64,000 nucleotides of DNA from Acetobacter pomorum (lineage in GTDB: Bacteria; Pseudomonadota; Alphaproteobacteria; Acetobacterales; Acetobacteraceae), in the NCBI RefSeq assembly GCF_002738225.1, contig NZ_PEBQ01000144.1, forward strand, positions 1-64,000, given 5' to 3'. The notes beneath the pieces are model-generated. The model was given only the letters and a program-made list of their open reading frames with translations. It was not told the DNA's origin and searched no databases. This document shows positions 1-6,862 of the stretch, in pieces. A program made the position numbers and the translations under genes. How positions within the stretch are numbered: the stretch's first letter is position 1; every line of letters starts with the position of its first letter.

Positions 1-305
1 GTCAAATAGTAAGACTGAGCCTTGGTCCAGGGATCGCCATCAAACATCTTGTCCCATTCCAGCAGGTCGCGCTGCAGCGGCGATCCGACGCCGCCACTTC
101 GGGTCCAGACCGCCGACACACAGGTCGAAACACGCGCGACGCGCACGATCAACCGCCCATTGAGAAACGCTTTTCCATCAAGCTCCTCGTTGAACATCGT
201 ATTGCCGTTGTAAGACTGCTCCTCTAGGGACTCCGGCTTGGCACCCGCGTGTGCAGTGCCGCCGATACAAATGGCACACATCAGGCTCAGGAGAGCACGG
301 ATCAT
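1..305 (-). CDS. Secreted protein of unknown function (3' end beyond left edge)
   Basis: An open frame of 101 codons starts with ATG at 305 and has no stop before the window edge, so the gene is partial. The first about 21 residues (MIRALLSLMCAICIGGTAHA) are a clear signal peptide with an AHA-type cleavage site, so the product should be exported. The mature part visible is polar with one Cys and no motif I recognise. Its ATG overlaps the stop of the upstream lysozyme-like frame by one base (TGATG), so the two were probably translated together. A periplasmic partner directly behind a lysozyme-type gene could be an inhibitor or immunity protein, but this rests on position only. Confidence 0.6.
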   Translation of the reverse strand, partial: MIRALLSLMCAICIGGTAHAGAKPESLEEQSYNGNTMFNEELDGKAFLNGRLIVRVARVSTCVSAVWTRSGGVGSPLQRDLLEWDKMFDGDPWTKAQSYYL

Positions 306-743
306 CAATATCGTCCTTCCAGCAGAAGCATGGCCTCGTCGTGCCGTCTCCGGACCAGGCCACGCAAGACCTTGCCTTTCGAACGCACCTGCTCCTCAAT
401 AATCCTGGCGGCCTTGCGTTTGTCGCCGCTGTTGATAGCAGCACGGACACCCCGCCAACCTCTTCCCGGATTATAGACGAACGAGACGAGGGCGTTGAAC
501 TCATTTTGTGTCAGGTAGACATGGATGCCCCGACGAACGATCGCGCATGTCATAACCAGGCCCGAGCGTTACCTCGGACGCCCCGCCCGGCCAGTGCAGA
601 CGGTTGCTGACGCCCCTCATCTCTTCGTGGCGTTCGATGAAGTTGCGTCCATGAACCGACGTCCTGATCATGTTGGGAGCACGTGACGATTCTGGCGGCG
701 ACGGAGTGTGAGACGGATTATAGGAACGGTTTGATCCAGACAT
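305..743 (-). pseudogene. Lysozyme-like (GH24/pesticin-type) gene, internally deleted and frameshifted
   Basis: Two frames on the same strand encode the two halves of one lysozyme-like protein. The first starts at ATG 743 behind a good ribosome site (GAGGAA) and holds the N-terminal lysozyme motif FIERHEEMRG followed by GPGYDMRDRS. The second frame, about 553 down to 305, holds the C-terminal half (LTQNEFNALVSFVYNPGRGW, then a GLVRRRHDEA-like tail typical of GH24 lysozymes). They meet near 525-540 out of frame, and the central helical segment expected between GYDM and LTQ is missing, so a deletion plus frameshift is the simplest reading. The intact ancestor would cleave peptidoglycan. Such domains occur in phage endolysins and in type VI secretion effectors; neither context can be proven from this fragment. 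Confidence 0.6.
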
Positions 744-1251
744 GCTTCCTCATTCCCTGTGGCTTGAGGCCACAGATAAGCTAAAAAGTTAATCAGCACG
801 TAGCCAGAGAGAGATGCCGTGGCCCTGGTCATTTCCGCAGCCCCGAAGCCGATCGTAGCCAGACCTTCAGCTCAGTTAAGGGTTTTCTGGCTTGGCAGAT
901 AGAGTCTGACAACGCTGATAAGTTGGTGTTCGCTCATGACATCAGACACAAAAAAGCCCGCCGGGTCAGGGTGGGCTTTGTGTGTCGCTCGAGTGATCCG
1001 TGCCGTGGCCTATGCCATAGAGCTTTTTGGGAGGATCATGATTTTATGGGAAAATCCGGGTCAGTGAATATCACTATCCGAACTATATTTGATATGCAGT
1101 AAAGACTGCGCGTGGATGCCAGATGGAAATAGGCTGGTCCGAACTCCACCAATGTCCGGTTTTGCGAAATTTTTAGCCATCCGCAAATGTCCGACATGAG
1201 GGCGTAAGCGACCACTATCTTTTTGTTTCTATTGAATATTTTCAAGGAAAA
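744..1251. other. Non-coding accessory spacer of about 508 bp
   Basis: No convincing gene is seen. The stretch holds one terminator-like hairpin (945-986) and an AT-rich part (about 1030-1250) with short inverted repeats, for example TTTTGCG and CGCAAA around 1153-1185. The only longer frame runs into the tRNA-Tyr gene and is unlikely to be real. The position next to a tRNA 3' end and beside a broken lysozyme gene fits eroded mobile DNA. Confidence 0.5.
945..986 (-). terminator. Intrinsic terminator-like hairpin
   Basis: GACACAAAAAAGCCC is followed by a complementary GGGCTTTGTGTGTC arm. Read on the minus strand, the GC stem is followed by a run of six T, so it would end leftward transcription, possibly from tRNA-Tyr. 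The plus strand also has a shorter T run. Confidence 0.55.
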
Positions 1252-1337
1252 TGGTGGAGGGAGTTGGATTCGAACCAACGTAGGCGTACGCCAGCGGATT
1301 TACAGTCCGCCCCCTTTAGCCACTCGGGCATCCCTCC
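1252..1337 (-). tRNA. tRNA-Tyr (anticodon GTA)
   Basis: The minus strand folds as a class II tRNA. The acceptor arm GGAGGGA (1331-1337) pairs with TCCCTCC (1256-1262). The anticodon loop is CTGTAAA within a GCGGA/TCCGC stem, there is a long variable arm (TGGCGTACGCC), and the T arm is GTTGGTTCGAATCCAAC. The discriminator A and an encoded CCA end lie at 1252-1255. The long variable arm and GTA anticodon identify tyrosine. The 3' end faces the accessory relic on the left, the usual orientation when a tRNA serves as an integration site. Confidence 0.97.
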
Positions 1338-1522
1338 GATGTGTTGAGCCGTGATCTAAAGGGTTGGAGATGTGTTGTCAATGCTTTGAAAGGCATTCTT
1401 TTTCTTTTTGTGGTTTTGCTTTGTTTCTGGCCGTGGCAGGGCTGGACAGCCGGGAGGGATGCAGGAAAGCTGCCTCCACTTTTTGATCCATGATGCAGAA
1501 CTGAAACAAGGAGAGTATGTGC

Positions 1523-2341
1523 ATGAGCAGGCATCAAACAGTCAGGCGGCACACACCGCGGTCTTTGGCGGCGCTGGATGCTCCTATTGTGTCTCTTACT
1601 GCCTATACGGCTCCTATGGCCCGCTTGCTGGATGCCCATTGTGATCTGCTGCTGGTAGGAGATTCTTTGGGCATGGTGGTGTACGGCATGGATTCCACCT
1701 TGGCTGTTACGCCAGAAATGATGATAGCGCATGGCCAGGCCGTTGTGCGTGGCAGCCAGCGGGCCTGTGTGGCGGTGGATATGCCTTTTGGCAGTTATCA
1801 GGAAAGCCCACAGCAGGCGTTTCGCGTTGCTGCGCACATTATGGCGCAAACAGGGGCTGGATGCGTAAAGCTGGAAGGTGGGCAGGAAATGGCCGAGACC
1901 ATTCAGTTTTTGGTGCAGCGGGGCATTCCGGTTGTGGGGCATATCGGGCTTAAGCCGCAGGCAGTGCACGCGCATGGAGGCTTCCGCACCGTTGGCCGGG
2001 GGGAAGAAGCCGAACAGATTTTGGTGGATGCACGGGCTGTGCAGGATGCAGGCGCATGGGCGGTTGTGATTGAAAGCACAATGGAGCCGCTTTCCCGCAA
2101 GATCAGCGAGATCCTGCATATTCCCACCATTGGCATTGGCGCTTCCCCTGCATGTGGTGGGCAGGTTTTGGTAACAGAAGATATGCTTGGGCTGTTTCCA
2201 GACTTCACACCCAAGTTTGTGAGAAAATTTGCTGATCTGGGCAAGGAGGTTGAACAGGCCGCCGCCGCTTATGCGCAGGCTGTACGTAACCGCAGTTTTC
2301 CCGGCCCGGCAGAGTGTGTGGGCATGCCAGAGAAGAAATAG
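1523..2341 (+). CDS. panB: 3-methyl-2-oxobutanoate hydroxymethyltransferase
   Basis: PanB transfers a one-carbon unit from methylene-tetrahydrofolate to 2-oxoisovalerate, giving ketopantoate, the first committed step to pantothenate and CoA. The family hallmarks are present: the metal-binding VGDSLGMV motif near the N-terminus, KLEGG in the middle, GHIGLKPQ, and IGIGA followed by a GQVLV segment toward the end. Length (272 aa) matches the family. An AAGGAG site at 1508-1513 lies 9 nt before ATG 1523 but only 3 nt before ATG 1517, so the later start is preferred; they differ by two residues. panC is not adjacent. The gene converges on the flavin oxidoreductase downstream. Confidence 0.93.
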   Translation: MSRHQTVRRHTPRSLAALDAPIVSLTAYTAPMARLLDAHCDLLLVGDSLGMVVYGMDSTLAVTPEMMIAHGQAVVRGSQRACVAVDMPFGSYQESPQQAFRVAAHIMAQTGAGCVKLEGGQEMAETIQFLVQRGIPVVGHIGLKPQAVHAHGGFRTVGRGEEAEQILVDARAVQDAGAWAVVIESTMEPLSRKISEILHIPTIGIGASPACGGQVLVTEDMLGLFPDFTPKFVRKFADLGKEVEQAAAAYAQAVRNRSFPGPAECVGMPEKK

Positions 2342-2356
2342 GCACGTAAATAATAT

Positions 2357-2387
2357 GTTCCGGGCACCTGTTGATCGGGCCCGGAAC
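2357..2387. terminator. Hairpin between convergent panB and flavin oxidoreductase genes
   Basis: A perfect 9-bp inverted repeat (GTTCCGGGC / GCCCGGAAC) with a 13-nt loop sits in the 65-bp gap between two convergent genes. U-tracts are weak on both sides, so it may act as a bidirectional terminator or only as a 3'-end stabiliser. Confidence 0.45.
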
Positions 2388-2406
2388 GGCAAAAATACTG
2401 TTTACT

Positions 2407-3498
2407 TTACTGATAACGTGCCAGCCACCAGCCGTAAGAAGGCGGCAGAACTTTTCCTGCATCTTTAATGTGCAAAGCACGCGCGGCTTCATAGGGCCAA
2501 TGCGGGTTAGCAAGAAAAGGCCGCCCAAGCGTTGCCAGATCCAGCGCACCTGTGCGGATAAGCGCATCGGCCTGCCGCCCTTCGCTGATATACCATGAGG
2601 TTGTGACAGGCAGCCCGGCTTCCTGTTTTACGCGCTGCGCATACGGTGCCATAAATCCGGCACCCCAAGGAATATTGGCTGCAGGTGTGGAAAACCCAAT
2701 ACTGACATCCAGAAAATCCAAACCAGCCCCTTTCATTTTTTGAACAAGGACAATGGATTCCGCTAATGTTTTCTCATCCTGCCCATCAAATTCAATCACA
2801 CCAAAGCGGGCGGAAAGAGGCAGGTTTTCGGGCCATACAGCGCGCACGGCTTCCAGCGTTTCCAACAGAAAACGCCCACGGCTTTCAGCAGATCCCCCAT
2901 ATTGATCTGTGCGTTTGTTGGAGTGTGTGGACCAGAAACTTTGTGCCAAATAACCGTGGGCAAAATGCAGCATCAGCCATTTAAACCCGGCATCTCGCGC
3001 ACGTTCTGCGGCGCGTACAAAATCGGCTTTTACACGGGCAATGTCATCCAGTGTCATTTCCGTGGGCACGCGGGGCAGATTGGCCCCAAATGCTACGGGA
3101 GAGGGCGCAATAGGTTGCCAGCCTGCGGGGTCTGATTCCGGAATATGATCATCACCTTCCCACGGCACATGTGCGCTGGCTTTGCGCCCAGCATGTGCAA
3201 GCTGGATACCCGGCACGGCTCCAGCCTTGCTAATAGCCGCTGTAATAGGGGCAAAGGCTGCGGCTTGCTCATCATTCCATAAGCCAAGGCAGTTAGGGGT
3301 AATACGCCCTTCGGGGGAAACGGCTGTGGCTTCCACCACAACAAGAGCCGCACCGCCGCGTGCCAGTGTGGGGTAGTGTACGGTATGCCAATCATTGGGT
3401 ATGCCATCGCGCGCGGTATATTGGCACATGGGGCCCACCACAATGCGGTTGCGTAAGGTAATATCTTTCAGGGTATAGGTATCAAACAATGTCGGCAT
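2407..3498 (-). CDS. NADH:flavin oxidoreductase, Old Yellow Enzyme family (YqjM/NamA-like)
   Basis: This FMN-dependent ene-reductase should reduce activated C=C bonds of enals, enones, nitro compounds or similar electrophiles with NAD(P)H. The sequence shows the YqjM-class N-terminus with a Cys in PMCQY, the HxxH substrate-binding pair in LHFAHGYL, the SNKRTDQYGG segment, RFGV, and a C-terminal phosphate-binding ALDLATLGRPFLANP stretch. Length (363 aa) is typical. The start at 3498 (MPTLFDTY) has a GGAG site; longer versions would read through the operator. It is divergent from an ArsR-type regulator, with a palindrome over its probable -10, so repression by that regulator is likely. The physiological substrate cannot be read from sequence. 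Confidence 0.9.
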   Translation of the reverse strand: MPTLFDTYTLKDITLRNRIVVGPMCQYTARDGIPNDWHTVHYPTLARGGAALVVVEATAVSPEGRITPNCLGLWNDEQAAAFAPITAAISKAGAVPGIQLAHAGRKASAHVPWEGDDHIPESDPAGWQPIAPSPVAFGANLPRVPTEMTLDDIARVKADFVRAAERARDAGFKWLMLHFAHGYLAQSFWSTHSNKRTDQYGGSAESRGRFLLETLEAVRAVWPENLPLSARFGVIEFDGQDEKTLAESIVLVQKMKGAGLDFLDVSIGFSTPAANIPWGAGFMAPYAQRVKQEAGLPVTTSWYISEGRQADALIRTGALDLATLGRPFLANPHWPYEAARALHIKDAGKVLPPSYGWWLARYQ

Positions 3499-3535
3499 GC
3501 GTAGTCTCCATGACGGATCTGGTCTGCACGATCCA

Positions 3536-3557
3536 TAGTTCGAATATAATCGAACTA
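3536..3557. promoter_or_regulatory. Palindromic operator with embedded promoters (OYE / ArsR intergenic region)
   Basis: A perfect 8-bp inverted repeat TAGTTCGA-N6-TCGAACTA lies midway between the divergent oxidoreductase and regulator genes. The spacer carries TATAAT on the plus strand (3545-3550). On the minus strand TATATT (3543-3548) stands 16 nt from TTGCCC (3565-3570). Repressor binding here would cover both -10 boxes. Confidence 0.7.
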
Positions 3558-3594
3558 ATTCCGAGGGCAAGAGACAAGGGCACAAGCGTTATCC

Positions 3595-3930
3595 ATGAAG
3601 CAGTATGATCATCCTGCCCCTGAAGACTTTACGCTGGCGGGTATTCTGCACGCCTTGGCAGACCCTTTTCGGCTTTCTGTTGTACGTAAACTCATGCAGC
3701 ATCAGCCGCAGGCCTGTACGCCATTGCAGGGTGGGCGGCCAAAATCTTCCATTTCCCACCATTTTATGGTGTTGCGTAAATCTGGCCTTCTCCGCACAGA
3801 AGTTGTGGGCGTTACCCATATGAACAGCCTGCGTTTGCAGGATATGGAAGCGCGCTTTCCCGGTTTGTTGGCCGCTGTTCTGGCCGCTGCGGAGCAGGAG
3901 GAAATGCCTGCTCCGCAACCCGTTGCATAA
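3595..3930 (+). CDS. ArsR-family winged-helix transcriptional regulator
   Basis: A 111-residue protein with the ArsR/SmtB fold: ALADPFRLSVVRKLM (helix 2-3), a recognition helix region SSISHHFMVLRKSGLLRTE, and a beta-wing after it. The metal-type CxC motif of ArsR/SmtB is absent; there is a single Cys (QACTP). Signal sensing is therefore probably by oxidation, alkylation of that Cys or a ligand rather than by arsenite. It is transcribed away from the OYE-family gene across a palindrome, the common layout for a local repressor that also controls itself. It ends 12 bp from the convergent zinc alcohol dehydrogenase. Confidence 0.85.
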   Translation: MKQYDHPAPEDFTLAGILHALADPFRLSVVRKLMQHQPQACTPLQGGRPKSSISHHFMVLRKSGLLRTEVVGVTHMNSLRLQDMEARFPGLLAAVLAAAEQEEMPAPQPVA

Positions 3931-3942
3931 GGTGGAGAGGTG

Positions 3943-4926
3943 TTAGGGCACCAGCACGGCGGCACCATCAAACCGGCCATGCCGTAAATCATCCAGCGCC
4001 TTGTTGGCGTCTTTCAGCGCATATGTGGTTGTGGTGGTGTGGATACCAATTTTGGGCGCGATGGACAGAAAATCCAACCCATCCTGCCGTGTGAGATTGG
4101 CAACGGAAACAATTTCACGCTCTTCCCACAAAATATCGTAGGAAAAGGCAGGTATTTCACTCATATGAATACCAGCACACACCACGCGGCCGCCTTTACG
4201 CAGGGTTTTAAGGGCTGCTGGCACCAAGGCTCCTACAGGTGCAAAAATAATGGCGGCATCTAGCTGCTCTGGTGGCAGTTCATCAGATCCCCCAGCCCAT
4301 GTTGCCCCCAGTTCGCGCGCAAAAGCCTGAGTTTTGACATCACCGGGGCGAGTGAAGGCGTAAACCTGCTTTTTCTGCCATACCAGCACCTGTGCAATAA
4401 TGTGGGCCGCCGCGCCAAATCCATACAACCCAACTTTTTGCGCATTGCCTGTTTTTACAAGGGAGCGCCAGCCAATAAGCCCGGCACATAAAAGAGGTGC
4501 CACTTCCACGGCAGAGCCTTCTTCCCCCAGTGGAAAGGCAAAGCGGGCATCTGCCACGGCCATTGTGGCGTAACCGCCATCTCGCGTGTATCCGGTAAAT
4601 ACGGGATGATCACACAGGTTTTCATGATGATCACTGCAATAAAAACAGTGGCCGCATGTATGCCCCAGCCACGGAATACCCACCCGTTGCCCAACAGACA
4701 GAGAGGATACGCCTGAGCCCACCATATCAATGCGTCCGACAATTTCATGGCCGGGAATAATGGGCAGTTTGGGGTGCGTAAGGTCTCCATCCACCACATG
4801 CAAATCTGTGCGGCAGACACCACAGGCCAGCACTTTGACCCGAATTTCACCGGGGCCGGGCATTGGGTCTGGCACTTCCTCCCATTGCAGGGGTGTTTTA
4901 GGTTGGTGCAGACGCATGGCAAACAT
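3943..4926 (-). CDS. Zinc-dependent alcohol dehydrogenase (MDR family)
   Basis: A 327-aa medium-chain dehydrogenase. Catalytic zinc ligands are visible as Cys in ACGVCRTDLH, His in PGHEIVG and a third Cys in PLLCAGLIGW. The structural zinc lobe has four Cys in the CGHCFYCSDHHENLC pattern. The nucleotide-binding glycine motif is YGFGAAAH. The family oxidises primary alcohols or reduces aldehydes with NAD(P). Start ATG 4926 follows an AGGAAGGA site. It may work with the neighbouring ene-reductase on reactive carbonyl compounds, but it has its own transcription unit and that link is only inferred. The soluble enzyme is distinct from the membrane PQQ-ADH that makes vinegar. Confidence 0.88.
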   Translation of the reverse strand: MFAMRLHQPKTPLQWEEVPDPMPGPGEIRVKVLACGVCRTDLHVVDGDLTHPKLPIIPGHEIVGRIDMVGSGVSSLSVGQRVGIPWLGHTCGHCFYCSDHHENLCDHPVFTGYTRDGGYATMAVADARFAFPLGEEGSAVEVAPLLCAGLIGWRSLVKTGNAQKVGLYGFGAAAHIIAQVLVWQKKQVYAFTRPGDVKTQAFARELGATWAGGSDELPPEQLDAAIIFAPVGALVPAALKTLRKGGRVVCAGIHMSEIPAFSYDILWEEREIVSVANLTRQDGLDFLSIAPKIGIHTTTTTYALKDANKALDDLRHGRFDGAAVLVP

Positions 4927-5036
4927 GGGGGTTTCCTTCCTGCGGTATCAAACCTTGGTCATTCTACCAGAAAGAAGCCACCCTGCGCAGACTGGAGTGG
5001 GATGTCTTTGATCTGCCGCAGTTTATGGCAGGGTTT

Positions 5037-5801
5037 TTATGGATTTTGGCTTAAAAGTGGCACAGCGCGTCCGCCAGCCCCTTTGGTGAAGGCCTGTACC
5101 TGCACACCAATAACATGCCATCCGGCCTGATTATGAAACAAGAGAGGTGCACCACTGCTGCCATGTGTGCCTGCACAATCATGCACCAAAAGGGGGTTTC
5201 CGCCTTCATCTTGCGTAATATTTAAAAAATGGCAGTTCTGATCGGCTGTAATAATATCCGGTTGGTTTTGTTCATACCCGCCCAATACAACAGACATGCC
5301 CGGCGTAAGGGCCTGTATGGGGGTATCAATATGGAAAACCTCATCCGGTTTGGCGATGGCATGGTCCAGAATAAGCGTGGCATGGTCCAACCCACCACTA
5401 TTGCTTTCCTGATCCGTTCTGTAACCGGGGGGCACAATAATCTGCACGGCACGGGCATGGGCCATATAGTGGTCACCCGTATAGGCACGTAAAAAATGCA
5501 CGCTCTGGGGTTGTATAAACCCACGCACATGGCTGAGCCACAGGCAATGCCCTGCGGTTTCCACCACGTTAGGCGCAATTAAAAAACCTGTACATCTGCT
5601 ACCCAGCTCTGTTTGCACGCGCCCTATGGCAGACCACGGAGGCTGCGTGGCATCTACTCTCTGGCGCGGATCATCTTGGCCCACGCCAGCCAGATGCGAG
5701 AGATAGGCCGGGCCTTCCGCCAGAGCGGGGTGGACCATAAAAGTGGCCTGCATGGCGGCAGCCAGGGCCACCATGCAGGAAAAAAGAAGATTACGCGCCA
5801 T
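5037..5801 (-). CDS. Secreted trypsin-like serine protease
   Basis: The 254-aa product has an N-terminal signal peptide (about residues 1-29, ending PALA-EG) and a trypsin-like fold. The catalytic triad is readable: His in TAGHCLW, Asp in LDHATLIL, and Ser in GTHGSSGAPLL. The start at ATG 5801 lies inside the last codons of galE (11-bp overlap), so the two genes are probably translationally coupled. An upstream in-frame start at 5855 would place 18 residues before the signal peptide and is less likely. A periplasmic or extracellular location is expected; the substrate is unknown. A functional link to galE, for example in envelope polysaccharide export, is not supported beyond adjacency. Confidence 0.85.
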   Translation of the reverse strand: MARNLLFSCMVALAAAMQATFMVHPALAEGPAYLSHLAGVGQDDPRQRVDATQPPWSAIGRVQTELGSRCTGFLIAPNVVETAGHCLWLSHVRGFIQPQSVHFLRAYTGDHYMAHARAVQIIVPPGYRTDQESNSGGLDHATLILDHAIAKPDEVFHIDTPIQALTPGMSVVLGGYEQNQPDIITADQNCHFLNITQDEGGNPLLVHDCAGTHGSSGAPLLFHNQAGWHVIGVQVQAFTKGAGGRAVPLLSQNP

Positions 5802-6777
5802 AACCCTGCGGATGGTTTTTGCGCCAGTTGAAGGCGGTTTCCACAATCCGGTCAATATCCGTAAATTCTGGCGCCCAGCCTGTTGCTTCCATCAGGCGGG
5901 CAGGGCTGGCAACCAGGCTTGCCGGATCTCCTGCACGGCGTGGGCCGGCCTTCCAAGGCACTTCCAGATTGCTAACACGCCCAACGGCATCAATAATTTC
6001 GCGGTTGGAATTACCGCGGCCCGTGCCCACGTTAAACACCACGCTTTTGTCATTCAGCAGCGGTAATACGGCCAGATGAGCCCGTGCCAGATCTGTAACG
6101 TGCACATAGTCACGAATACAGGTGCCATCTGGTGTGGGGTAATCCTCACCAAACAGGGTAAGAGCCGGGCGGCGCTTGAGGGCAGCATCAATCACCAACG
6201 GGATCAGATGCGTTTCTGGGCGATGATCTTCCCCCGCACGGCCAGCCGGATCAGCCCCGGCAGCATTGAAGTAGCGCAGGCATGCGCTTTTCAGGCCATG
6301 AATTTTATCCGCCCAGTAAAGGGCACGTTCCACCATATATTTGCTCTCGCCGTAAGGAGAGCCGGGGTTGATGGGGGCATCCTCATTGATCGGGCCTTCC
6401 CCCGCAGAACCAAACAGGTTTGCGGTGGAGGAAAACACAAAACGCTTTACCCCGTGGCGTACGCAGGCATCAATCAGCCCAAAGCCGTAGCCTGCGTTTG
6501 CTGTCATGTACATCATGGGGTTTTGCATGCTTTCCCCCACAAGGGAGAGTGCTGCAAAATGCAGGATGCCATCCCACGGGCCGGAAGAAAGCACCTTATC
6601 CAGGCAAGCAGTATCTGAAATATCACCCTGCACGAAGGTTGCCTGTTCTGGCACGGCGGCACGGTGGCCTGTACGCAGGTTGTCCAACACAACAACATCA
6701 TGCCCATCATCTAGCAGGGCGAGAACAACGTGGCTGCCAACATATCCGGCACCACCGGTTACCAAAAAACGTGCCAT
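5791..6777 (-). CDS. galE: UDP-glucose 4-epimerase
   Basis: An extended short-chain dehydrogenase of 328 aa that interconverts UDP-glucose and UDP-galactose using bound NAD. It shows the Rossmann motif GGAGYVGSH at the N-terminus, a conserved FAALSLVGES segment, the SSTANLFG strand with the catalytic Ser/Thr, the YxxxK pair in SPYGESKYM, and CIRDYVHVTDLA in the C-terminal sugar-binding lobe. Acetic acid bacteria use such activated sugars for capsule and LPS. A good promoter candidate (6825-6854) lies just upstream, and the trypsin-like protease gene overlaps its 3' end. Confidence 0.93.
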   Translation of the reverse strand: MARFLVTGGAGYVGSHVVLALLDDGHDVVVLDNLRTGHRAAVPEQATFVQGDISDTACLDKVLSSGPWDGILHFAALSLVGESMQNPMMYMTANAGYGFGLIDACVRHGVKRFVFSSTANLFGSAGEGPINEDAPINPGSPYGESKYMVERALYWADKIHGLKSACLRYFNAAGADPAGRAGEDHRPETHLIPLVIDAALKRRPALTLFGEDYPTPDGTCIRDYVHVTDLARAHLAVLPLLNDKSVVFNVGTGRGNSNREIIDAVGRVSNLEVPWKAGPRRAGDPASLVASPARLMEATGWAPEFTDIDRIVETAFNWRKNHPQGYGA

Positions 6778-6824
6778 ACTCTCTTTTCGCTTTGTGTTAG
6801 GTGAACAGAATGTTCGATGATCAG

Positions 6825-6854
6825 TTTATAAACCAGTTGTAATGTTTTGCTCAA
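6825..6854 (-). promoter_or_regulatory. Probable sigma-70 promoter of galE
   Basis: On the minus strand, TTGAGC and TATAAA are separated by 18 nt, and the -10 box is 48 nt upstream of the galE ATG. The region is AT-rich compared with its surroundings. Confidence 0.45.
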
Positions 6855-6862
6855 ATGACGTT

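Noticed and set aside
1036..1278. 80-codon minus-strand frame
   Set aside because: It runs into the tRNA-Tyr gene, starts inside the tRNA T arm and has no ribosome site or family resemblance.
1316..2392. 358-codon frame antisense to panB
   Set aside because: Composition (His/Cys/Arg-rich) is that of an antisense shadow; panB on the other strand has all family motifs.
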